Of a stretch of 64,000 bases of DNA, positions 1-10,888 are shown piece after piece. The notes under the pieces were generated by a model, which did no database searches, was not told the origin of the DNA, and saw only the letters and a program-made list of their open reading frames with translations. This DNA comes from Cymbidium sinense (lineage: Eukaryota; Streptophyta; Magnoliopsida; Asparagales; Orchidaceae), in NCBI GenBank assembly GCA_021442155.1, contig JAKCPB010000077.1, forward strand, positions 23,862 to 87,861, in the 5' to 3' direction. Each line of letters begins with the position of its first letter. Position 1 is the first letter of the stretch. The position numbers were made by a program, and so were the translations under genes.

Positions 1-46
1 TATACATATCCTTAATGACTTGAATATAACCAATATTAACTTCTTT

Positions 47-1162
47 CTATTCTAGAACTCTCCAAAGAACATCTCTTGAGACTTTATCATAAGCTTTCTC
101 TAAATCAATAAATATCATATGTAGATCCTTTTTATTTTCTCTATGCTTCTCCATCAAACCTCTTAACAAATGTATAGCATCCATAGTAGATCTACCCGGC
201 ATGAAACCAAACCGATTGTGAGAAACTATATGACATAGTAACCTATGCTCACTCTTCTCCCATAATTTTAATGTATGGCACATTAACTTAATTCCTCTAT
301 AATTTGCACACTCTTGTGCATCACCTTATTCTTAAATATAGGAACCATCAAACTCTTTCTCCACTCATCGGCATCTTTTAGTCTTTAAAATAACATTAAA
401 AAAGATTTGTAAGCCAAGAAATTCCTTGATCTCCTAAACATTTCTACCCTTCTATTGGAATATTATCCGTTCCTACTGCTTTTCCACATTTCATTTTCTT
501 TAAAGCTTCACTAACTTCGATTTACTAATGACGATAAAATGAAATTCTCTATTTTTGTTTAGGTATTAAGGTTGCTAAAATCAATCGTACTTGATCTTTC
601 ATTGAAAAGTTTATTAAAATACCTCATCCACCTATTTTCAATATCTTTTCTAAGAAAAGCACTTTATTATTTTCATCCTTAATACCCCTCACTTGAACTA
701 TGTCTTTACTTCTCCTATCTCTTTTGGCTAACTTATACATACATCTTTCACCTTCTTTGGTATCTAATCTATTGTATAAATCATTAAAAGCTAAATTTTT
801 GCATCATATATTACTTTCTTAGAATCTCTACATGTAATTTTATATCTTTCCCAATTCTCAAGTTTTACATATAAACCAAGTTTTATAACAATGCTTCTTA
901 TTTCTTATCTTTTCCACTCGACTCCACCACCAACTATTCTTATTAAAAGAAGCTTTTCCTTTGATTCTCCAAGCACATCTTTAGCAACTTGTTTAATAGC
1001 ACTGATACTTTTTTCCCACATAACGTTAGCTTCCTTATGAACATCCCAAACTTTAATTTCTTGTAGCTTGCTCTTAAAAATATTTTTATTTGTGTTCTTT
1101 AAGTGTCCCCATCTAATCCTAGGACAATAATTAAATTTATTTTTTCTCTTACAACCTTTCAT
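47..1162 (-). pseudogene. RTE LINE linker and reverse transcriptase N-terminal part
   Basis: Positions 1162-905 encode an 85-residue linker fragment (RIRWGHLKNTNKN, AKDVLGESKE) that in intact RTE elements joins the endonuclease to the reverse transcriptase. After many stops, 283-47 encodes RT fingers/palm with [19 protein letters not shown] and then [14 protein letters not shown]; the FID..KAYD block carries the first catalytic aspartate (motif A). The FADD motif C would lie past the window start. Interrupted by stops and short deletions. Confidence 0.85.
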
Positions 1163-1386
1163 CTTAAAATCTAAAACTAATAGTCGATGTTGGGTAAAAA
1201 TTTCACTTGGAATGACCTACAATCTTTACAATCTAAATGATATATTTTTCTTATCAAAAAATAATCAATCTGTGTTTTACTGGATCCATTTTTATAAGTA
1301 ATAATATGTTCATCTCTTTTTCTTAAATAAAGTATTAGCAATTACAAAATCATAAGCTAAAAAAATCTAATATAGTCCTACCTTCT

Positions 1387-2030
1387 TCAAAATCCATAAC
1401 CACCATGAATACTTTTAAAATCTTCTACCACTCTACCAACATGTCCATTTAAATCTTCCCCAATAAATACTTTTTCTTCAAGAGGTATCTTTTGTATTAA
1501 TCCCTCTAATTTATTCCAAAATTTTTCTTTTGAGCTTACCTCCAAACCTACTTGAGGAGCATAAACACTTATAACATTGATAATCTTAATATCAACAATC
1601 TTTAAAGCTATAATTCTATCTCCACATCTATTAATACTTATAACATTATCCTTCAAACTTTTATCTATAATCACACCTACACCATTTCTAGTTTGACTTT
1701 TCAATAATACCAAAGTTTAGAACCTAAACTATCATTCTCCTTGGCCTTCTCCCCAACCCATTTAGTTTCTTGAACGCATAAAATATTTATCTTTCTATGA
1801 ACCATAATATCTATTAATTCCATTAATTTATCTATAAGAGTACCTATATTCCAATATCCTAACCTAATTCTAGTTTCATGGACTAATTTCTTTGCCCGCA
1901 TCCATCCATAATGTGGGAACCCTTGATTATTTAACCGCTGCAATGCACGCTCTAGCACATTTTTCATGTATTCAAGCAATACAACACGCTTCAGGGGACC
2001 TAGATTAACACAATGATTTAAAGGATTCAT
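1387..2030 (-). pseudogene. RTE LINE endonuclease domain (EEP fold), frameshifted
   Basis: Two overlapping reading-frame pieces together give the endonuclease/exonuclease/phosphatase domain that nicks target DNA to prime reverse transcription. The upstream piece (2030-1701) contains LGYWNIGTL and the catalytic glutamate motif VQETKW. The downstream piece (1713-1387) contains NGVGVIIDKS, GDRIIALK, NVISVYAPQVG and DLNGHVGR, which are hallmark blocks of plant RTE endonucleases. The frame switch near 1701-1713 breaks the protein. The usual glycine before the DLN block reads as glutamate (IGEDLN). Family assignment is firm; activity is excluded. Confidence 0.85.
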
Positions 2031-2130
2031 GTCATGATTATTTTGACAAATTTTATTTTACTACTAATGCAACCCTCCACTTTTGCATCGACTAAGCAAT
2101 GGTAGTGTTAAATTTTACGCTGGCTGTCGA

Positions 2131-2481
2131 AATAATCAAGTTTAATGAATTGAGTTGTAATTAAGCAAATTTATTTAACCAAAAAATATTGCTCAATATT
2201 AGTTTGTGTCTTCACATCTACATACTATGTATCATTTACTTTGAATTCTTCTCTCTTTATTTTTTTAACTTGAATTAATTTGATCCCATTTAATTCTTTT
2301 TGCTGGTTTTTCTCATATAGGTTCTTTGACTTGCTTCGCTTTCCTCGAAATGAGTTGTAATGCAGTCTAGTGTTCATTAAAAAGTCTTGTTTATGCTCAT
2401 TGATGAGCTGTTGAGTTCACTACAAGTCTTATTCGAATTTCATTCATCGCTCATGAATGAGCCCTTACATCATTTTCAAAT
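2131..2481. other. No gene seen
   Basis: AT-rich spacer between the RTE LINE and LTR element B. No open frame, RNA gene or clear repeat recognised. Confidence 0.5.
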
Positions 2482-2486
2482 ATACT
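2482..2486. repeat. Target-site duplication, left, element B
   Basis: ATACT directly precedes the LTR start TGATATGACC; the same five bases follow the 3' LTR at 4289-4293. Confidence 0.85.
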
Positions 2487-3040
2487 TGATATGACCCTGA
2501 AAATTCCTCTAGTCGAAGCACGAATCTTGATGCCGAAAAGCAAGTGTCGAAATAAACCGGTCGAGATCAAGCACTTAAAATATCATTGGAAAATTTGAGG
2601 CATCGCTTAAATTCTAAAAGCTCTCAAATATGGAATGTTTATAGTCAAATCGAGCGTCTCGATGAGCCGGTTCCAACAAGTCAAAGATCTTATAATTCCG
2701 ACTTCATTTGAGCATTCAAATACATAAAATACATCATATGATCAAGAGAATTATCATGAGTCGTCCGATGGAGAGGAGTGGTACGGGTTTTGCATGTATT
2801 TACAGAAACGACACTCTTCCAATCTATAAATAGTCCCTCATTCCTCATATGAGGGGAGGCCAAGTGAAGGAGAAGGGAGGCAAGCAAGAGAGAGGAGAGA
2901 ACTCTAAAGATCCACAAGTACAATTTACGCCACTGACGGTCGTTAACCACCACCGCACGCCGCCATCGCCACCATGCCGATTCTCGCCATTGTTGCGCCA
3001 TCATCATCGTATACAACATCGTTTTCAACATCGCCTCAAC
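2487..3040 (+). repeat. 5' LTR remnant of element B (U3, R, part of U5)
   Basis: Aligns with the LTRs at 3515, 5344 and 9094: a U3 with TGATATGACCCTGAAAATTC at its start, a TATA box, a purine-rich GAGAGAGGAGAGA stretch near 2890, then CACC/GCC-rich sequence. Similarity stops near 3040, where 3'-internal sequence begins. An arginine/histidine-rich open frame across 2849-3442 is a by-product of this GC-rich composition, not a gene. Confidence 0.75.
2825..2833 (+). promoter_or_regulatory. TATA box of element B 5' LTR
   Basis: TATAAATAG at the place where the sister LTRs also carry a TATA motif, just upstream of the GAG-repeat tract that would lie near the start of R. Predicted retrotransposon promoter. 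Confidence 0.6.
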
Positions 3041-3514
3041 ATCGCGGCGCGGTCTCGCCGACCGCGACGTCAGCTTCGCGCGACTTTTGACCACGCCACG
3101 ACAGACCGCAGAACCGACCCGAATCGCCCGTTCAACCCGTTCGACCGCCATTTCCGCGATCGCCGTGATTCGCGCGTTGCTGCCCGTTTAGCGACACCCA
3201 CCGAGGTCATCGCTCGCTGCTGCCGTACAGATGCCGCTTATGCGCGACCCGCTGCCCAATGCCATAGGCATGAGTGCTGCTTTTTTGCTACACCATGGCC
3301 ATTTTCACTCCCGCGTAGCCCGTTCGACCGGGATGGGTCAGAATTTTTTCACGCCGCATACCTATACATATTGTGCATCGCTTCCAGAATCGTAATCTTG
3401 TGCTTACAAGATTTCTCTCAAAATGTGTGGTTAATGGACTAGATTGAAGAATTTCGTTTTGAAGTACTTTGCACATATATTTTTTGATGATTGAGATAAT
3501 ATCATCCAAAATAA
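3041..3514 (+). other. 3' internal remnant of element B
   Basis: GC-rich first half, then AT-rich sequence ending in TTTTTGATGATTGAGATAAT and ATCATCCAAAATAA directly before the LTR. The same block precedes the 3' LTRs of A, C and D, which identifies it as the 3' end of the interior. Confidence 0.7.
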
Positions 3515-4288
3515 TGATATGACCCTAAAAATTCCTAAAGCACGAATCTTGATGTCGAAAGCAAGTGATCGAAATTGAACCGGTCGAGATCAAGCACTTA
3601 AAATATCATTGGAAACTTTGAGACATCGTTAAATTCTAAAATGCTCTCAAATATAGAGTGTTTATAATCAAATCGAGCGTCTGAGATTCCAACAAGCCAA
3701 AGATCTTACAATTTCATTTGAGCATTCAAATACATAAAATACATCATATGATCAAGGGAATTATCATGAGCGTCCATGAGGAGTGGTATGAGTTTTGCAT
3801 GAATTACAGACGCCATTCCTCCATATCATAATGGGGGAGGCCAAGTGAAGGAGAAGGGAGGCAAGAGAGGAGAGAGCTCAAAGATCCTCCAAGCACAATC
3901 AGCCGCCATCGTCGCCACCACCACCACCACGCCGCCATCGCGATCTCTCACCGCCGTCGACCATTGTTGCGGTCATCACCACCACCACTATCGCCACATC
4001 GTCCAACATCATCCTCAACATCATCGCCGTCATCGCAAGTCATCGCGCAACATTATCTATTACTAATTGTCCCTTTCATATACATAATCCGATCGGAAGA
4101 TCTTCCAAACAGATACATAGTGAAAGCTTTTTTTGGCTAGCCATGGTTTCCTCTTTCGAGGTTTTTCACGTTAAAATTTTTGGAGTCTTCTTGTTCACTC
4201 TTTAAATACATGTGTGTGTGCTGGATTTCACGACAAAGCTAAGGCGTAAACTTTCACTCTATCGCAACTGGTTTTCTAGCACGCAACA
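3515..4288 (+). repeat. 3' LTR of element B
   Basis: 774 bp, TG...CA ends, nearly the length of A's 5' LTR (793 bp). Order: AT-rich U3, purine-rich GGAGAAGGGAGGC tract, CACCACC/GCC-rich segment (about 3915-4030), AT-rich U5 ending TTTTCTAGCACGCAACA. Several short deletions relative to A's 5' LTR, including loss of a clean TATA box near 3825. Confidence 0.85.
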
Positions 4289-4293
4289 ATACT
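4289..4293. repeat. Target-site duplication, right, element B
   Basis: ATACT, identical to 2482-2486. Confidence 0.85.
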
Positions 4294-4652
4294 TATGTGA
4301 GTCAATATCTTTCAATCTTCATTCAATTCTTTCAATGCACAATGCAGTCATGTTCATAGAAAGGTTATGCTTTATTAGCTTAAAGAGTTATCAAATTGAT
4401 GATAATATGAAGGCTGATTTCTCCAAATATTAGCTTATTGGAAAGAGTAAAGCCATGATTTTTGAAAAAAATTTTTATTTAAAACAAATATTTTTTAATT
4501 TTATAAATTACATCATGCATTCTATATATTTTAGACTTTTATAGGCTATATATCTCTTTATATTTTATGATAAGGAACCATAGTTCTTAGATTGAAATTT
4601 TATTCAGGGAGTACTCAATAATAACTATATTTTTATTCATCATCATTATTTA

Positions 4653-4716
<64 letters not shown>

Positions 4717-5338
4717 TCAAAAAGAATGGAATTACTATGAAAAGAAGAGAAGAGAATGATTGGCATTCATGCACAGGAGTTCGTAGAAAGAAGAGAGATC
4801 GTAAGAACAATAAGATGCAGAATGATTAGGAACTTCACTTAAGAAGCAATTTCTAATATTAAGAGGGATGAATTGTTTGATGTAATTTGTTAGCTTAATT
4901 CGCAAGCTGAAGAGTGTGTCATACATTTTGTAATATTTTATAAAGCTTTTTGAAATGCACCTAAATTTTTTTTTATTCAAATAAGTATTAGAAAGATAAG
5001 ATAAATTTTTTAGGTTATAATGCCATGATAATGTTGTCTCAAATAGGGTTTTAATTTCAAGTTCGTTCTATTTCTATAATTATATATTTTTAGCATGTGA
5101 TTAGTAGCTATTGTGGATCCAATTTGTTTTATTGAAAGTTTCTTGTGATAAGAAAATATTATTAATTTTGTTATTAAATTCAAATGAATATTTATTATTA
5201 TTTTATATTACATATATACGTTAATAAAATAACTGAAAATCCTTTATTAAGAGGGTGTTGTCTACTCCTTTGATTGAAAATAGATCATTGATTGATTAAA
5301 TCTGATAGTAATTAAAGAAATCTCATCAATTAGATTTC
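4294..5338. other. AT-rich spacer with a compound microsatellite
   Basis: No convincing gene. Holds a (TC)n/(AC)n compound repeat at about 4657-4716; the remainder is AT-rich and unrecognised. Confidence 0.5.
4657..4716 (+). repeat. Compound (TC)n-(AC)n microsatellite
   Basis: About 19 TC units run directly into about 11 AC units. Confidence 0.95.
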
Positions 5339-5343
5339 ATCCA
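5339..5343. repeat. Target-site duplication, left, element A
   Basis: ATCCA directly before the LTR start TGATATGACC; repeated at 9789-9793. Confidence 0.88.
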
Positions 5344-6136
5344 TGATATGACCCTGAAAATTCCTCTAGTCGAAGCACGAATCTTGATACCGAAAGCAAG
5401 CTGATCAGAAATTGAAACTGGTCGAGATCAAGCACTTAAAATATTATTAGAAACTTTGAGACATCAGTTAAATTTCTAAAAAGCTCTCAAATATAGAGTG
5501 TTTATAGTCAAATCGAGCGTCTCGACGAGCCGGTTCCAACAAGCCAAAGATCTTACAATTCCGACTTCATTTGAGCATTCAAATATTTAAAATACATCAT
5601 ATGATCAAGGGAATCATCATGAGCCGTCCGATGGAGAGGAGTGATTCGGATTTTGCATGTATTTACAGAGACTCCTCCATTTATAAATAAATTTCATTCC
5701 TCAGGAGGAGGCCAAGCAAGAGAGAGGAGAGAGCTCTAAAGATCCTCCAAGCACAATCGTGTTACCACTCGACGGTTGTCAACCACCGCCACCACCGATC
5801 TCGCCATCGCCAACCATCTGGCGGTCATCATCACCGACCACTATCATCGACATCAATATCATCGCCAACATTATCACAACATCGCCACAACATTATCTCA
5901 TTTACAAGAATTGTCCCTTTCTCATATAAAATTAATTGTGATCGGGAAGATCTTGTACTCAAAACAGATACATAGTGGAAGCTTTTATCCAGCCGTGGTT
6001 TTTCCCTCTTTTCAAGATTTTCCTAAAAATTTTAGAGTTTTATTGTTCACTCTTAAATATCTGGTGTGTCTTTGGATTTCATAACGGCTAAGCGAAAACT
6101 TTTACTCTACCGCGAATCGGTTTTCTAGCACGCAAT
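5344..6136 (+). repeat. 5' LTR of element A
   Basis: About 793 bp. Begins TGATATGACCCTGAAAATTC and ends TTTTCTAGCACGCAATG, so the terminal CAACA is altered. Contains the TATA box at 5692, GAGAGAGGAGAGAGCTC at about 5719-5735, a CACC/GCC-rich stretch, and an AT-rich U5. Differs from its own 3' LTR mainly by short deletions in the latter. Confidence 0.85.
5692..5700 (+). promoter_or_regulatory. TATA box of element A 5' LTR
   Basis: TATAAATAA about 350 bp into the LTR, matching TATAAATAG in element B and minus-strand copies in element C. Confidence 0.6.
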
Positions 6137-6421
6137 GTTTTACTGGGAAGTTGATTCCCATTATTTCATCTTGTATGGCGACCAAGTTTTCCAACAAGAT
6201 CAAAACCACCATCGAGATGTAGCATTTCAAGCTTTTAAGGAGCACAAGCAAAGAATGAAGATTCATCAAACTTCGTTCCTTCAAATTTTGTTAAAAAAAT
6301 CAAATTAATCTAAGATTATCCAAATCAACATTGGATATCTAATTGATTATCGCTAGAAGGAAGTCGAATACCAAGGTTAAGAAGCAACTTTGGCTACAAC
6401 CACAAATGGATGTTTTGATTC
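6137..6421 (+). other. Leader of element A with degenerate primer-binding region
   Basis: Directly after the LTR. Shares ATTCCCATTATTTCATCTTG, an AAGATCAAAAcCA block and ATGAAGATTCATCAAAC with the leaders of C and D. The TTGGCGTC site seen after the LTR in C and D is lost here (reads TTTTACTGGG). The conserved ATG at 6255 opens a frame of only 17 codons. Confidence 0.7.
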
Positions 6422-7790
6422 GACCTCTTCCATACATGTTAATGTCATCGAGCGAAAACTCTGACAAACAACCTAGGATAGGTCAAAAGGTCCTTGGTGG
6501 ACTTCCTACGGCCTCTTCCATACAGGTTAATGTCATCGAGCAAAAACTCTGACAAACAAACTAGGATAGGTCAAAAGGTCCTTGGTGGACTTCCTACGAC
6601 CTCTTCCATATAACGCCATCGAGCAAAGACTCGACAAACAACCTAGATAGGTCAAAAGGTCTCCTGGACTTCCTACCTCTCTTATAACGCCATCGAAAGC
6701 AAAACTCGACAAACAACCGATAGGTCAAAAGGTCCTTGGTGGACTTCTACTTCTTCCATAGTTAACGTGATCGAAAAACTCGACAAATAACCTCGGTCAA
6801 AACTTTATACTAATGCATATCGAGCAAACACGAAAAACAACCTGGATAGGTCAAAAAATTCGGATTCATTCAATCTCTTCCACAGTTAACGCCATCGAGC
6901 AAAGACTCAAAACAACCTAGGATAAAGTTGGTGGTCCTTGGACTTCATACGACCTCTTCCACTGCACTTTCGAGCAAAACTCAAACAGCCTTGGGTCAAA
7001 AGATCCTCCCCAAGCAGTTAATCAGCAAAAGGTCAAAACTTTGTACCTACTCCATGTTAACGTCATCGAGCAAACACTCTGACAAACAATCTCGGATAGG
7101 TCAAAAATCCTCAGCGGATTCAATTCAATCTCTTTCACACAGGTTAATGTCATTGAGCAAAGACTCTGACAAATAACCTAGGAAAGGTCAAAAGGTCCTT
7201 GGTGGACTTCCTACAACCTCTTCCACATAGGTTAACGTCATCGAGCAAAGACTCTGACAAACAACCTAGGATAGGTCAAAAGGTCCTTGGTGGACTTCTC
7301 ACGGCCTCTTCCACAGTTAACGCCATCTGCAACACTTTGACAAACAACCCGGATCAAAGATCTCGCCGATTCATTTCAACCTCTTCCATGTGTTAATGTC
7401 ATCGAGCAAACACTCGACAAACAACCTATGATAGTCAAAGGTCCTTGGTGGACTTCACCGCTTCTTCCACATGTGTTAACATCATCGGACAACACTCTAA
7501 TAAACAACCTCGGATGGGTCAAAAATCCTCAGTGGATTCAATTCAACCTCTTCCACACAGGTTAACATCATCAGGTAACACTCTAACAAACAACCTCTGA
7601 TGGGTCAAAGATCCTCAGCGGATTCAATTCAACCTCTTCCATACAGGTTAACGTCATCGAGCAAACACTCTAACAAACAACCTTGGATAGATCAAAAATC
7701 CTCAACGGATTCAATTCAACCACTTCCATACAGGTTAACGTCATCGAGTCACACTCTGACAAACAACCTTGGATAGGTCAAAGATCCCTT
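6422..7790 (+). repeat. Minisatellite array 1 (about 88-bp unit), element A
   Basis: About 15-17 direct tandem units. Landmarks in each unit: GACCTCTTCCATACAGGTTA, GTCATCGAGCAAA, CTCTGACAAACAACCTAGGA, TAGGTCAAAAGGTCC. Starts at 6422, 6510, 6598 and again 7214, 7302 give an 88-bp period; later units are 86-87 bp. Internal units (about 6600-7100) are shortened by many small deletions. Two unit types alternate: one ends GGTCCTTGGTGGACTTCC, the other ATCCTCAGCGGATTCAATTC. Since 88 is not a multiple of 3, the array cannot be a continuous repeated peptide. Homologous arrays occur in C (inverted) and D. Confidence 0.92.
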
Positions 7791-8340
7791 TCGGCCGCCA
7801 ACCATCAGAATGGGCCACCGCCGACTATCACCGGTCCGCCACCACCATATCGCATTTTTTCGCTGGCCGCCGCGCAAGCCATCTCATCTACCGACGCGTT
7901 ACGCGCCGACTACCGCTGCCGTTGTCGCCATGATAAACTGGCGGCCCGCCAACCATCAGTCGCCGCTGCCACTACTCGCGATCGCAACATCGCTGAATCT
8001 TTACTTCGACGCCGCATGCTGATTACCGTCATTGCTTGACCATTAACCTATATTGCCGAACCACTGTTACAATTCACTGCTGCGGCTATCCAATTCGGCA
8101 ATTCGCCGGTACCACCATCTCGCGGTTATCCCACACTACTGCAAGTCGCCACCATCACGCTTTTCGCGCATGCTGCTGCCACCAATTTCGGTGCCGCTAA
8201 CCATCAGAAGCTGGCCACCGCCATATCCTGATTACTCGCCGGTGCATCGCCATTCATGGTCATCGCGCCGGTTATTATCGCTTACTATCGAGTCATCATT
8301 ACTGGCGTCGCCACCATCGCCGAGCATCTTCGTCTCGCCT
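7791..8340 (+). other. GC-rich internal module of element A
   Basis: CpG- and GCC/CAC-rich segment with loose internal repetition (for example AACCATCAG followed by GGCCACCGCC near 7800 and again near 8200). Corresponds to the inverse of 19541-20090 in element C. Open frames here lack any recognisable domain and do not agree between A and C. Confidence 0.65.
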
Positions 8341-8540
8341 CCTGATCGCCCAACCCCGGTCCAAGGCGGTCAACGCTTCGAGAAACCGAGCTCGCCGCAT
8401 GAACTACGAGTCTTGATCATCTTAGAACCCGGTCCGATGCAGAAACGCTTCTTTCGAGGGAAAGGAGCCTCGCATGAACTACGGGTCTTGATCACTGGAA
8501 TGACCTTCTCTCAAGGAGAGAATGTGCCTTCTCCCTTAGC
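8341..8540 (+). repeat. Minisatellite array 2, short version, element A
   Basis: Two to three units containing CGCATGAACTACGAGTCTTG, GATCAT/GATCAC and AACCCGGTCCGATGC. The same motifs are strongly expanded in C (18050-19540, inverted) and D (about 38920-39370). Confidence 0.75.
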
Positions 8541-9093
8541 TGGGATTTTATAGACCTTATAGGCAAAAGGTCAAAAAATCAGGAAAAATCGCTCAAAACC
8601 ATCCAAAACCGTTCAAAACGGGCCAAAACGGTGAAACGGTCCAGCAGACGTGCCAGCGACGCTACCCGGTGCCGCAGACGCCACGACTCACGCGTCGCGC
8701 GGCGCCGCCGCTTCGGCGCCATTCCGCTACGAATTTCCAACGGACCGTCGCTGATCATGCGCGCGCTGATCTCGACGCCTGCACCTCGCCCATGCCGTGC
8801 TCAGCGCCTTCTGCTTTCTGCGCAGGGACTCTGCGCACCGCTGCCCATACGACGCGCAATTGCCACTAATCATGTTCACATACGCATCTACTGCTTACAC
8901 AGCGCCCACGCGCTCACTACTTTGAGATCTCTCAATGGGTCCGTAACCTGAATTTCACGCATATTTACATATATTTTGTTGCATCTACTTTCCTTATAAT
9001 CTTTAAGATATTCTCAAAATGTATAATGACCCAGCGTTAATTTACTATTTTGAAGTCGACACATATTTTTTATGATTAAATATCATCCATAAT
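8541..9093 (+). other. 3' internal tail of element A
   Basis: Begins with repeated CAAAACGGT/CAAAACC runs (8590-8640), continues as a GC-rich segment to about 8870 and ends with the AT-rich block TATTTTTTATGATTAAATA before the 3' LTR. No coding potential recognised. Confidence 0.6.
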
Positions 9094-9788
9094 ACAACCG
9101 AAACCCAAAATTCCAACGAATCTTGATCATGTCGAAGTAAATGAAAATCAAAAAATTATCGAAATCATTAAATTCTAAAGAAACAAATATGGAGTGTTTA
9201 TAGAAATCGATCACGACGAGTTCCAACAAGCCAAAGATCTTACAATTCGACTTCATTTGAGCATTCAAATATTTAAAATACATCATATGATCAGGGAATC
9301 ATCATGAGCCGTCCGATGGAAGGAGTGGTTCGATTTTGCATGAGACGCCACCCTCCATAAAATTCCTCCTCTATGAGGGAGGCCAAGCAAGAGAGAGAGA
9401 GAGCTCTAAAGATCCTCCAAGCATAATCGCGTACCACTGACCGGCGGTCAACCACCACCCATGATCACCGCCATCTGATCGCCGTCGTCATCCATCGGCC
9501 ATCATCACCACCACTATCGCCGACATCATCATCGTCAACATTGTCCAACATCGTCGCCAACATCGTCAACATTATCTTATCTTTTCTCATATATAATTCG
9601 TAATCCGTATCGGAAGATCTTGTACAAAGTATATATAGTGGAAGTTTTTACCGAAGCAGCTGGTTTTTTCTCTTTTTCAGATTTTTCATGTAAAATGAGT
9701 TTTATTGTTACTCTTAAATATCTGTGTTGGATTACAATAAAATTAAGTAAAATTTTTTGCTATCGTAATTGGTTTTTCTAAGGCAACA
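9094..9788 (+). repeat. 3' LTR of element A
   Basis: About 695 bp against 793 bp for the 5' LTR. The shortfall is spread over many deletions of a few bases each; the TATA region near 9357 is lost. Ends AAGGCAACA. Confidence 0.82.
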
Positions 9789-9793
9789 ATCCA
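9789..9793. repeat. Target-site duplication, right, element A
   Basis: ATCCA, identical to 5339-5343. Confidence 0.88.
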
Positions 9794-9869
9794 TCCATTA
9801 TATTTTAGGTGTGAAATTGATCAATTTCACAAAAAGCACTTATTATATAATAGGATTGATTTTTAGAGA

Positions 9870-9871
<2 letters not shown>

Positions 9872-9908
<37 letters not shown>
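9872..9908. repeat. (TA)n tract
   Basis: About 18 TA units. Confidence 0.95.
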
Positions 9909-9909
<1 letters not shown>

Positions 9910-10035
9910 CAAATTTGTGCATGATATTTAGATCTTTAATATCATATAAAATAATATTATCAGTTATTTTTTTATAGAGAAATATATATTTTTTAAGTAT
10001 AATAAAAATATTATATATACACACATAAACACACA

Positions 10036-10037
<2 letters not shown>

Positions 10038-10122
<85 letters not shown>
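10038..10122. repeat. (TA)n tract
   Basis: About 42 TA units, preceded by a short CACACA stretch. Confidence 0.95.
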
Positions 10123-10126
<4 letters not shown>

Positions 10127-10862
10127 AAATTTTTAAATTTCTTTAAATAAAAATAAAAATCAATAAATTAAAAGGAAAAGCAATAATATAAAAGGAAAAT
10201 TGTCCATCACCAGAAATTGCGCATCCGAAATGACGGCAGGTGGTAGGATTGATTGTCCGTGGAAAGCACAGCAGGATCGGACGGTAAACATTAATCGACA
10301 GCTTTGCTATTTTTTTCTTTTTTATTTGCTTAATCAGGCGTGGGCCCACCCCACTCTGTGGCTCCCGACCACCGCCTGACAACTTTTATTCGTTTGGATC
10401 TCATGCTCTTAACTTTTGCTCCCCATTTATTTATTTATTTATTTTCATTACCACTATGAAGAATTTAATAAATAAATTATTATTTTTCATCTCGTAATTT
10501 ATAAAGAGAAAATTGTTATTTTAAAAATAAGATTTATTTTCTTTGAAATAATATAAATAACTTCTATAAATGTAATTATAAGTTAATTTATTCTCTTTCT
10601 ATTGCTCCTATACTAAATTTATTTTTCAATTTCATTATACATGTTTACTTTTTTATTTTATATGTCAAAATTATCTAAATTTATTTTCAAAAAATATATA
10701 AAAAATGTCATTTTCACTTTTTATATAATATATTTATTAAAAAAATTATTCATTATGATTGTCATTTATACATTATTTTTATAATCATTTTTAACAAATT
10801 CAATTTATTTTTGTTTAAATGATTTTTTTATCCACTAACATTCACTTTCAAACAAAATTGGC

Positions 10863-10888
10863 ATATATATATATATATATATATATAA
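10863..10888. repeat. (TA)n tract
   Basis: About 12 TA units directly beside the SINE/RTE tail at 10889. Confidence 0.9.

Larger units (their letters stand above)
1..2130 (-). mobile_element. RTE-type LINE, copy 1 (3' part outside window)
   Basis: Non-LTR retrotransposon on the minus strand. In element order the window shows a 5' leader (about 2130-2031), an apurinic-type endonuclease domain (2030-1387), a linker (1162-905) and the start of the reverse transcriptase (283-47); the rest lies beyond position 1. A second copy at 58.3-61.2 kb aligns over the same landmarks, including the leader around 2040-2130. Reading frames are broken many times, mostly by short deletions, so this copy is dead. 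Plant databases often mislabel such ORFs as craniofacial development protein 2-like. The 5' boundary is estimated from similarity between the two copies. Confidence 0.88.
2487..4288 (+). mobile_element. Non-autonomous LTR retrotransposon, element B (internally deleted)
   Basis: The element starts TGATATGACC and ends GCAACA, and is flanked by identical 5-bp duplications (ATACT), which proves a single integration event with these ends. It is much shorter than sister A. A 5' LTR is present only to about 3040, followed by a piece homologous to the 3' end of A's interior (about 3041-3514), then a full 3' LTR (3515-4288). Leader, both repeat arrays and the U5 end of the 5' LTR are gone, so either a deletion removed them or a deleted form transposed. 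No gag, protease, integrase or RT motif occurs in any frame. Confidence 0.85.
5344..9788 (+). mobile_element. Non-autonomous LTR retrotransposon, element A (most complete plus-strand copy)
   Basis: 4.4-kb element with both LTRs and perfect 5-bp duplications ATCCA. Order: 5' LTR (5344-6136), leader (6137-6421), array of about 88-bp repeats (6422-7790), GC-rich module (7791-8340), a few units of a second repeat (8341-8540), 3' tail (8541-9093), 3' LTR (9094-9788). No gag, protease, RT, RNase H or integrase motif is present in any frame, so proteins must come from another element. The size range and lack of coding fit LARD-type elements; I do not recognise this family by name. Confidence 0.85.

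Noticed and set aside
2849..3442. 197-codon His/Arg-rich plus-strand frame and overlapping minus-strand frame at 2690-3151
   Set aside because: They span an LTR and 3'-internal remnant of element B; composition explains the openness and sister elements do not preserve them.
6422..7790. CRISPR-like regular repeats
   Set aside because: Units of 88 bp are contiguous without unique spacers, lie inside an LTR element, and the genome is a plant.
7683..8951. Plus-strand frames of 66-166 codons in element A
   Set aside because: They cross from array 1 into the GC-rich module and array 2 without conserved reading frame or motif.
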